DNA of 64,000 nt from Microbispora rosea (GTDB lineage Bacteria > Actinomycetota > Actinomycetes > Streptosporangiales > Streptosporangiaceae): NCBI RefSeq assembly GCF_900156315.1, contig NZ_FTNI01000011.1, positions 169,020 through 233,019 on the forward strand. Direction: 5' to 3'. The stretch's first letter is position 1; each line of letters starts with the position of its first letter. The position numbers and the translations under genes were made by a program. The notes beneath the pieces are model-generated. The model searched no databases. It was not told the DNA's origin and saw nothing but the letters and a program-made list of their open reading frames with translations. This document shows positions 17,595 to 23,808 of the stretch, in pieces.

Positions 17595-18280
17595 TCCGCG
17601 TCGTGGTCGCCGACGACCAGGCCCTGGTGCGGGCGGGCGTGCGGATGATGCTGGAGGCGGCCGGCGACATGGAGGTGTGCGGCGAGGCCGCCGACGGGGC
17701 CGAGGCCGTACGGCTGGCCGAGCGGCACCGCCCCGACGTGGTGCTGATGGACCTGCGGATGCCACGCGTCGACGGCCTGGAGGCCACCCGCAGGATCCTC
17801 GCCGCCCAGCCGTCCGCCCGGATCGTCGTGCTCACCACGTTCTCCGAGGACGAGAACCTCTACGCCGCGCTGGGCGCGGGAGCGCTCGGGTTCCTGGTGA
17901 AGGACGACCCGCCCGCCCGGATGGTCGAGTCCGTACGGCGGGCCGCGACGGGGGAGCCCCCGCTCGCGCCGTCGGTGCTGCGGCGCGTCGTCGAACGGGC
18001 CCTGGCGGCCGAGCGGCAGGCGATGCCGCTCCCGCCGGGCCTCACCGAGCGCGAGGCGCAGGTGCTCGCCCTGGTCGGGGTCGGCCTGTCCAACGCCGAG
18101 ATCGCCGATCGCCTGCACGTGGGGGTCACGACCGTCAAGAGTCACGTCGCCGCGCTCATCGACAAGCTGGGGCTGCGCAACCGCACCCAGGCGGCGGTGA
18201 TGGCCCACCGGTTCGGCTTGGTCGACACCGGGTTCAACCCCGTGGCTCCTGCCCGGAACGACCGGGAGAGCGGCACGTAG
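17591..18280 (+). CDS. NarL/FixJ-family response regulator
   Basis: A 229-residue regulator. The receiver domain starts VVVADDQALVRAGV, has the phospho-acceptor Asp54 in VLMDLRMP, the conserved Thr in VLTTFSED and Lys in FLVKDDPP. A LuxR-type helix-turn-helix follows, with LTEREAQVLALVGVGLSNAEI and VTTVKSHVAALIDKLGLRN. GTG 17591 overlaps the kinase stop (GTGA), so it pairs with that kinase. The last 120 bases of this gene recur, almost identical, at 23117-23239. Confidence 0.93.
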   Translation: MIRVVVADDQALVRAGVRMMLEAAGDMEVCGEAADGAEAVRLAERHRPDVVLMDLRMPRVDGLEATRRILAAQPSARIVVLTTFSEDENLYAALGAGALGFLVKDDPPARMVESVRRAATGEPPLAPSVLRRVVERALAAERQAMPLPPGLTEREAQVLALVGVGLSNAEIADRLHVGVTTVKSHVAALIDKLGLRNRTQAAVMAHRFGLVDTGFNPVAPARNDRESGT

Positions 18281-18291
18281 GGTCTGGGGCG
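18169..18291 (+). repeat. Direct repeat, left copy (3' end of response regulator)
   Basis: These 123 bases, covering the last 37 codons of the response regulator and 11 bases after its stop, recur at 23117-23239 with two visible mismatches. The two copies bracket the peptide locus in direct orientation. Confidence 0.9.
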
Positions 18292-18458
18292 ACGTCGTCG
18301 CGGGCTGAGCGCCCCCTGACCTTAAGCGGCCGTTCAGCCGATCCCTAGATCGTCCGAAGTGGACACCAAGAGGGCCCTCCTAGCGTCTGTGTCCGGTGCC
18401 CGACCGGGTGCCTGCACATCAGGAACCGCGCCGTCCCCGGACGGCGGGAGGGATCACA
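18292..18458 (+). promoter_or_regulatory. Leader region of the peptide locus, with hairpin over ribosome site
   Basis: This segment should hold the promoter of the precursor gene. No clear -35/-10 pair stands out; TAGATC (18346-18351) is a possible -10 without a well-spaced -35. CCGTCC (18431-18436) and GGACGG (18439-18444) can form a small hairpin just before the GGGAGGG ribosome site. Confidence 0.4.
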
Positions 18459-18611
18459 ATGCCCAAGATCAGAATCGACGATATCGCGGCGGCCGGGCCG
18501 GAGCTCGACGAGGGAGACCTCCGTCTCGTCAACGGCGGCCAGAGGTTCGACTGGTCGAGCCACGTCATCAGCCCGGACGGCAGCATCGACGCCCAGGACC
18601 CCGACTTCTGA
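18459..18611 (+). CDS. Candidate graspetide (omega-ester peptide) precursor, 50 aa
   Basis: The ATG at 18459 follows GGGAGGG and opens a 50-codon frame. Residues 1-27 form a leader ending LDEGDLRLVNGG. Leu at -12, Leu at -7, Val at -4 and Gly-Gly at -2/-1 match the double-glycine leader cut by C39 peptidases. Residues 28-50 would be the core. It contains Ser33, Ser34, Ser38 and Ser42 as possible ester acceptors and Asp31, Asp40, Asp44, Asp47 and Asp49 as donors. It has no Thr, Lys or Cys, so ester rather than amide linkages would be expected. The ATP-grasp ligase and C39 exporter downstream supply both predicted activities. I do not recognise the core as any named graspetide class. Confidence 0.8.
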   Translation: MPKIRIDDIAAAGPELDEGDLRLVNGGQRFDWSSHVISPDGSIDAQDPDF

Positions 18612-18632
18612 GCGACCGCTTCCGAGTGACAA

Positions 18633-18659
18633 CGCGGGGCGCCCTCCCGGCGCCCCGCG
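18633..18659 (+). terminator. Attenuating hairpin between precursor and maturase genes
   Basis: CGCGGGGCGCC (18633-18643) pairs perfectly over 11 bp with GGCGCCCCGCG (18649-18659) across a CTCCC loop. There is no U-tract. Placed 22 bases after the precursor stop, it probably gives partial termination or 3'-end protection, so that precursor exceeds enzyme. Confidence 0.7.
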
Positions 18660-18693
18660 CCCCGTCAGGAAGCCAGACCAGGAAGAACGAGAG

Positions 18694-19710
18694 ATGTCCG
18701 GCGAGATACTCATCCTCACGATCGACGGTGACTCCCATGCGGAGCACGTGGCCCGTCTGCTGGCCGCGCGGGGGGCGAAAGCGGTCGTCTTCGACCCGGC
18801 CGGCTATCCGGTCCGCGCGGTGCTCGACGCGGCCTACCACCGCGACGGGCGGGTGCGGCGGCGGCTGCGCACGGAGACGGCGGACGTCGACCTCGACCGT
18901 CTGACGGCGGTGTGGTTCCGCCGTCCCCAGGCCCCCGTCGCGCATCCCGAGATCGCCGACCCGGTGGCACGGGCCCACATCGAGCAGGAGTGCGCGGTGT
19001 TCGCCGGGGACCTGTGGGAGCAGCTCGACTGCCGCATGGTCCCCGCGCCCAGGGAACGCGTGAGACTGGCCCAGCGCAAGTCGTCACAGCTGGCCCTGGC
19101 CGGTCGTCTCGGATTCGAGCTGCCGGACACGCTGATCACCAACGACCCCGACGAGTTCCTGGACTTCTACAACCGGCACCAGGGGCGCATCATCACCAAG
19201 CCCCTGGGCGTCCCCACGAGCCTGCGCGCCGACGGGGATGGGGTGGCCCGGATGTCGGAGCCGGTGTCCACCCGGGACGCAGCGTACGCGGACGCGATCA
19301 GGTTCGGCCCGGTCGTCATCCAGGAGTACGTGCCCAAGCGGGTCGAACTGCGGGTGACCGTCGTGGGGCGGGCCGTCTTCGCGGCGGAGATCCACTCACA
19401 GGAGAGCAACCACACGAGGCTCGACTGGCGCCGCTACGACCCGGGCAGCACCCGCCACGAGGTGCACGCGCTGCCGCCGGAGGTGGCCGAACGCTGCGTG
19501 CGGATCGTGCGGCGGCTCGGCCTGCGCTACGGGGCGATCGATCTCATCCTGACCCCCGACGGGCGTTACGTCTTCCTCGAAGTCAACCCCAGCGGCCAGT
19601 GGCTCTGGATCGAGAAGGCCACGGGTCTGCCGATCGGCGCGGCGTTGTGTGATCTGTTGATGTACGGCACGGTCGGAGAGGAGACCGCGCATGGTGCCGG
19701 ACGCCCTTGA
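18694..19710 (+). CDS. ATP-grasp peptide maturase (graspetide synthetase type)
   Basis: A 338-residue RimK/MvdD-like ATP-grasp ligase. The family activates Asp/Glu side chains of a precursor as acyl phosphates and joins them to Ser/Thr (ester) or Lys (amide). The N-terminal part has ILILTIDGDSHAEHVARLL and AVWFRRPQAP. The ATP-grasp core has IITKPLGVPTS (P-loop-like lysine), VVIQEYVPKRVELRVTVVG and the metal-binding ending YVFLEVNPSGQWLWIEKATG, followed by LPIGAALCDLL. This ending is typical of RiPP-associated ATP-grasp enzymes. AGGAAG precedes ATG 18694. The 3' end overlaps the next gene by 20 bases. The substrate is inferred to be the 50-residue peptide directly upstream. Confidence 0.9.
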   Translation: MSGEILILTIDGDSHAEHVARLLAARGAKAVVFDPAGYPVRAVLDAAYHRDGRVRRRLRTETADVDLDRLTAVWFRRPQAPVAHPEIADPVARAHIEQECAVFAGDLWEQLDCRMVPAPRERVRLAQRKSSQLALAGRLGFELPDTLITNDPDEFLDFYNRHQGRIITKPLGVPTSLRADGDGVARMSEPVSTRDAAYADAIRFGPVVIQEYVPKRVELRVTVVGRAVFAAEIHSQESNHTRLDWRRYDPGSTRHEVHALPPEVAERCVRIVRRLGLRYGAIDLILTPDGRYVFLEVNPSGQWLWIEKATGLPIGAALCDLLMYGTVGEETAHGAGRP

Positions 19711-20662
19711 AACCCTCCGCGGCCTGGACGGGGTCGACCCGTCCGAGGCACAGGAGCGCCTGCGGGAGTTGCGGGAGCGCCATCCCGGCGTGCGCTTCCG
19801 GCTGCTGTGGCAGCGGGAGGACTACGACGACTCGCTCCACTACGACCTTCTGATCAAAGCGCCGGGGGAGGGGACAGTGTCGCTGTCCTGGTGCCCCGAC
19901 CGCGCCCTGCCCTGGCCCCTGCGGGGCGTGCAGCGGGCGGCCGAGATGCTGCTGCTGCGGATCGACGGCGTCGGGGTCACAGTGGTCGACGCGATCGCCT
20001 GGCTCGACTTCCTGTGGGACGAGACCCGGCTGGTGGACCGGATCGTCGCCGCCGCCCTCGTCCAGGCCGAGATGGCGGAGGCGCCGGTCGAGCTCTCCGA
20101 CCACGAGATCCAGGAGGCGGTGGACGCGTTCCGGCGCGCCCGGGGACTGCTCACGGCGGAACGGACGCGCGAGTGGATGGACCGCCGCTCCCTCACCCTG
20201 GTGGACCTCCAGGAGCTGGTCGCGGGGGAGGTGGCCGCCGCCCGCGTCCGCGAGCGGGTGACGGCCGGCCGGGTCGAGCCGTACTTCGAGGAGCACCGGG
20301 AGGAGCTCGGCACGGCCCGGGTCGCCCGCCTCACCTTCCCCGACTCCGAGACGGCCCGGCGGGCGGCGGCCGAGATCGACGCCGGAGCCGGCTTCCTCAC
20401 GCTGGCGGAGCGGACGCGCGGCGCCCGGCTGGTCGTCGAGGACGTGCCCGCGGCCGAGGTGGGCACCGCCCGCCCGGGCGACGTCGTCTCGCCCGCCCCG
20501 GGCGTCCTGCTCAAGGTGATCTCCGTGGCCGGCGCCGAGCTCGACGCGGACACGCGCCGCCGCGTCGAACGGCGGGTCTTCGACCTGTGGATCGACGAAC
20601 GCCGCCGGGCCGCGAAGATCGAGTGGTTCTGGGGAACCATGGCGCGGACCGGCACGCTGTGA
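19691..20662 (+). CDS. Parvulin-related peptide maturation protein
   Basis: A 323-residue soluble protein. The N-terminal 100 residues (RHPGVRFRLLWQREDYDDSL and the following beta-rich part) have no match I recognise. From about residue 110 the layout follows SurA/PpiC-like chaperones: helices with VELSDHEIQEAVDAFRRARGLL, then a degenerate parvulin domain with VARLTFPDSETARRAAAEIDAGAGFLTLAE and PGDVVSPAPGVLLKVISV. Such PpiC-related proteins recur in RiPP loci as putative maturation-system proteins. A role in presenting or isomerising the precursor is inference. ATG 19691 lies inside the ligase gene, behind GGAGAGGAG. Its stop overlaps the next gene by four bases. Confidence 0.75.
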   Translation: MVPDALETLRGLDGVDPSEAQERLRELRERHPGVRFRLLWQREDYDDSLHYDLLIKAPGEGTVSLSWCPDRALPWPLRGVQRAAEMLLLRIDGVGVTVVDAIAWLDFLWDETRLVDRIVAAALVQAEMAEAPVELSDHEIQEAVDAFRRARGLLTAERTREWMDRRSLTLVDLQELVAGEVAAARVRERVTAGRVEPYFEEHREELGTARVARLTFPDSETARRAAAEIDAGAGFLTLAERTRGARLVVEDVPAAEVGTARPGDVVSPAPGVLLKVISVAGAELDADTRRRVERRVFDLWIDERRRAAKIEWFWGTMARTGTL

Positions 20663-20835
20663 GCAGGCAGATCTTCCGCGCCGAGGCGCTGCGCCGTCAT
20701 GCCGCCCCACAGTCCGTCCCGGCCGCTGCCAAGGAAGTCGGAAACCGGACGCTCGTCCTGCTCTGGTGCGCGGTCGCGGTGCTCACCTCGGGGCTGGCCG
20801 TTCTCACCGCTGCGGTCCTGAGGGGTGGCGGGTGA
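20659..20835 (+). CDS. 58-residue single-helix protein resembling an HlyD N-terminus
   Basis: A GTG overlapping the previous stop (GTGA) opens a 58-codon frame that itself ends in GTGA with the exporter gene. The first residues, SRQIFRAEALRRHAAP, resemble the cytoplasmic start of HlyD-type adaptor proteins that work with C39 exporters. A single transmembrane segment (LVLLWCAVAVLTSGLAVLTA) follows, and the protein stops after RGGG. The whole periplasmic-type domain of a normal adaptor is absent, as if pared down for a cell without an outer membrane. Tight overlap on both sides argues that it is translated. The function is unknown. Confidence 0.75.
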   Translation: MSRQIFRAEALRRHAAPQSVPAAAKEVGNRTLVLLWCAVAVLTSGLAVLTAAVLRGGG

Positions 20836-23009
20836 AACGGGTCCCGGTCTTTCTGCAGAACTCGGCGACCGAGTGCGGCGCGGCCTGCCTGGCCGTGATC
20901 CTGTCCTTCCACGGCCACCGCACCACCGTGCAGGAGGTCACCGACCACCTCCAGGTGGGCAGGGACGGCCTGAGCGCGCTGGCCATCGTCCACGCCGCGC
21001 GGGAGTTCGGCCTGAACGCCAGGGCGTTCTCGCTGGAGCCGGCCGACCTCGGGCGGGTGCCCATGCCCGCGATCGTCCACTGGGAGTTCCAGCACTTCGT
21101 CGTGGTGGAGCGGTGGACGCCCGATCACGTGGACATCGTGGACCCCGGCCAGGGACGCAGGCGGCTCACGCCCGCCGAGTTCGACGCCGGCTTCACCGGC
21201 GTGCTACTGGCGTTCGAGCCGGAGCCGGGGTTCCGCCGCGTGCGGTCCGGCGCCGCGCGGGCGTGGCGGCGCGACTTCCTGCGCACCCTGGTGTTCCGCA
21301 GGAAGGGCCTGCTCGCCCAGGTGCTCGCGGCCTCAGTGCTGCTCCAGGTGCTCGGCCTGGGGCTCGCGACGGCGTTCCAGATCGTCGTCGACCGGGTCCT
21401 CCCGCGCGGGGACTCCGGGCTTCTCGCGCTCCTCGGCGTGGCCGTGCTGGTCGCCGTGGTCACCCAGTTCGCGGTGGGCTACCTGCGTTCGGTGCTGCTC
21501 GTCGCGCTCCGCTCGCGCACCGACGGCGAGGTGACGCGGAACCTGGTGTCGCACCTTGTCGCACTGCCGTACCGGTACTTCGCGGTACGCGGCAAGGGCG
21601 ACCTGGCGAACCGATCGAACAGCGTCATCGCCCTGCGCGAGACGCTGACCGGGCAGATTCTCTCGTCGTTGCTCGACGGGCCGCTCGCCCTGGTCTACCT
21701 GCTGCTCGTCTTCGCCCGTGACCCGGTTTTCGGCGGCTTCCTCGCGCTGCTCGCCGCGGGTCAGGCCGCCCTCCTACTCGGCACCGCCCGCCGGGTGGGC
21801 GATCTGACCAGGCGCGAGCTGGCCGCTCTCGCCGTCACGCAGGGCCGGCTGATGGAGGCGGTCGGCGGCATCGAGACGCTCAAAGCGTCCGGGGCCGAGC
21901 CGCGGGCGATGCAGCGCTGGTCGGACCTGTTCGCCCAGCAACTCGACGCCGACGTGCGGGGAGGGCTCGTCCGGGGGCTCATCGAGGCGGTGCTCGGGGC
22001 GGTGCGCTATCTCGCACCGCTGGGGCTGCTGTGGGTCGGCGCGTGGCGGGTGCTCGACGGGTCGCTGAGCCTCGGGACGCTGCTCGCGCTGAACGCCCTG
22101 GCCACCGCCGCGCTCACCCCGATCGGCTCGCTGATGACCAGCCTGCGCACCCTTCAGCAGGCCGGGGCGCACTTCGACCGGCTGTCGGACATCCTCGCCT
22201 CCGAGCCCGAGCCGTCCACGGGGATCGAGGTGCTGCGGCTGCGCGGCGGCATCGAGCTGCGCGGGGTGGGCTTCCGCCACGACCCGCGCGGCTCATGGAC
22301 GCTGCGCGACGTCTCACTGGTCGTACGGCCGGGGCAGAAGGTCGCGCTGGTCGGTCCCTCGGGGTCGGGCAAGAGCACGCTCGCCCGCCTCCTGCTCGCC
22401 CTGTACCAGCCGACGGCCGGGGAGATCCGGTACGACGGCGTTCCCGCGGCGGAGCTCAACCCGCGATCGCTGCGCCGCCAGTTCGGCGTGGTCACCCAGG
22501 AGCCGTCGCTGTTCACCGGGACGATCCGGGAGAACATCGCGCTCAACTTCCCCGAGGCCGGCATGGACCGGATCGCCGAGGCGGCCCGGCTCGCGGGCCT
22601 GCACGAGGAGATCATGGCGATGCCGATGGGCTACGAGACGATCCTGGTCGAGGGTGGCGGCCTGTCGGGCGGACAGCGCCAGCGCCTCGCCCTGGCCCGC
22701 GCGCTGCTGCCTCGCCCCAAGGTGCTGCTGCTGGACGAGGCGACCAGCAACCTGGACAGCGCGACCGAGGCCGACATCGAGGCGCGGCTGTCCCGTCTGA
22801 CCCAGACCCGCGTCGTGATCGCGCACCGGCTGAGCACGGTGCGGGACGCCGACCTGATCCTGGTCGTCGAGGGGGGCATGGTGGTGGAGCGGGGCACCCA
22901 CGAGGAGCTGCTGGCCCTGGGCGGCCGCTACACCCGGCTCGTCGCCGCGCAGACGGGCTCCGCCCGGGCCGGCACCCGTAGGCGAACGAGTGACGGATCG
23001 TTGTCTTGA
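20832..23009 (+). CDS. C39-peptidase-containing ABC exporter (PCAT)
   Basis: A 725-residue bifunctional leader peptidase/exporter. Residues 1-125 are a C39 cysteine protease: Gln9 (oxyanion), Cys15 in ATECGAACLA, His88 in EFQHFVVVE and Asp104 in DIVDPGQG. A six-helix ABC transmembrane domain follows (about 160-450). The ATPase has Walker A GPSGSGKST (508-516), signature LSGGQRQRLALARALL, Walker B KVLLLDEATSNLD and H-loop VIAHRLST. All catalytic residues are present. It would cut the precursor after Gly26-Gly27 and pump out the core. GTG 20832 overlaps the preceding stop. Confidence 0.95.
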   Translation: MKRVPVFLQNSATECGAACLAVILSFHGHRTTVQEVTDHLQVGRDGLSALAIVHAAREFGLNARAFSLEPADLGRVPMPAIVHWEFQHFVVVERWTPDHVDIVDPGQGRRRLTPAEFDAGFTGVLLAFEPEPGFRRVRSGAARAWRRDFLRTLVFRRKGLLAQVLAASVLLQVLGLGLATAFQIVVDRVLPRGDSGLLALLGVAVLVAVVTQFAVGYLRSVLLVALRSRTDGEVTRNLVSHLVALPYRYFAVRGKGDLANRSNSVIALRETLTGQILSSLLDGPLALVYLLLVFARDPVFGGFLALLAAGQAALLLGTARRVGDLTRRELAALAVTQGRLMEAVGGIETLKASGAEPRAMQRWSDLFAQQLDADVRGGLVRGLIEAVLGAVRYLAPLGLLWVGAWRVLDGSLSLGTLLALNALATAALTPIGSLMTSLRTLQQAGAHFDRLSDILASEPEPSTGIEVLRLRGGIELRGVGFRHDPRGSWTLRDVSLVVRPGQKVALVGPSGSGKSTLARLLLALYQPTAGEIRYDGVPAAELNPRSLRRQFGVVTQEPSLFTGTIRENIALNFPEAGMDRIAEAARLAGLHEEIMAMPMGYETILVEGGGLSGGQRQRLALARALLPRPKVLLLDEATSNLDSATEADIEARLSRLTQTRVVIAHRLSTVRDADLILVVEGGMVVERGTHEELLALGGRYTRLVAAQTGSARAGTRRRTSDGSLS

Positions 23010-23040
23010 TACCGCCCGCTACCAGCCGTCACGCGGCGGG

Positions 23041-23239
23041 CGCGCTCGGATTCCTGATCACGGACGACCCGCCCGCTCGGATGGTCCAGCCGGCGCGGCG
23101 GGCCGCGACGGGCGCCGGGGCTGCGCAACCGCACCCAGGCGGCGGTGATGGCCCACCGGTTCGGCTTGGTCGACACCGCGTTCAACCCCGTGGCTCCTGC
23201 CCGGAACGACCGGGAGAGCGGCATGTAGGGTCTGGGGCG
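23041..23239 (+). pseudogene. Decayed partial copy of the response-regulator gene
   Basis: 23041-23112 resembles 17881-17952 of the response regulator with about ten substitutions (LGFLITDDPPARMVQ versus LGFLVKDDPPARMVE). 23117-23239 matches 18169-18291 with two mismatches. About 216 bases of the gene are missing between the two blocks, and the frame is broken. There is no receiver N-terminus, so it cannot function. The fragment ends exactly where the CDP-alcohol phosphatidyltransferase begins. Confidence 0.9.
23117..23239 (+). repeat. Direct repeat, right copy
   Basis: Right-hand copy of the 123-base repeat at 18169-18291. The much higher identity of this block than of 23041-23112 suggests either recent conversion or selection, for example because it carries the promoter of the gene starting at 23239. 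Confidence 0.9.
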
Positions 23240-23805
23240 TGAACGCTGCCGAGGACCGGATCTGGACGGTGCCCAACCTGCTGAGCGCCCTGCGGCTGCT
23301 CGGCGTCCCCGTCTTCCTCTGGCTCGTGCTGGGTCCCCATGCCGACGGGTGGGCCATCGCGCTGCTGGCGCTCGCCGGCTTCAGCGACTGGCTCGACGGA
23401 AAGCTCGCCCGCGCCTGGAACCAGATCAGCAGGCTGGGCCGGCTCATCGACCCGCTCGCCGACCGGCTCTACATCCTCGCCACCCTGATCGGCCTGGTGC
23501 TGCGGGGCGCCGTCCCCTGGTGGCTGGCGCTCGCGGTGCCGCTGCGCGACGTGCTGCTGCTGTGGATGCCGCCCCTGCTGCGGCGGCACGGGTACGGCCC
23601 GGCGCTGCCCGTCCACTTCCTCGGCAAGGCCGGCACCGCCGCCCTGATGTACGCGTTCCCGCTGCTGTTCCTCGCGTCCCACGAAGGCTGGTACGCCGAG
23701 ATTGCCGCGATCTTCGGATGGGCCTTCGCCATCTGGGGAACTGGTCTGTATTGGTGGGCGGGGGTGTTGTATGTCGTACAGGTGCGCCAGCTAACGAAGG
23801 GGTGA
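23239..23805 (+). CDS. CDP-alcohol phosphatidyltransferase
   Basis: A 188-residue integral membrane enzyme that transfers a phosphatidyl group from CDP-diacylglycerol to an alcohol (glycerol-3-phosphate, inositol phosphate or similar). The complete active-site motif DG-x2-AR-x8-G-x3-D-x3-D is present as DWLDGKLARAWNQISRLGR followed by LIDPLADR, near residues 50-80. About five hydrophobic segments are visible. GTG 23239 was chosen; it leaves the short VPNLLSALRLLGVPVFL N-terminus typical of this family. It is separated by three bases from the next gene and is probably cotranscribed with it. Confidence 0.92.
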   Translation: MNAAEDRIWTVPNLLSALRLLGVPVFLWLVLGPHADGWAIALLALAGFSDWLDGKLARAWNQISRLGRLIDPLADRLYILATLIGLVLRGAVPWWLALAVPLRDVLLLWMPPLLRRHGYGPALPVHFLGKAGTAALMYAFPLLFLASHEGWYAEIAAIFGWAFAIWGTGLYWWAGVLYVVQVRQLTKG

Positions 23806-23808
23806 CCC

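Noticed and set aside
15846..18280. Two-component system as part of the peptide biosynthetic locus
   Set aside because: It is adjacent but separated by about 180 bases and has its own decayed duplicate beyond the locus; regulation is possible but membership cannot be supported from sequence.
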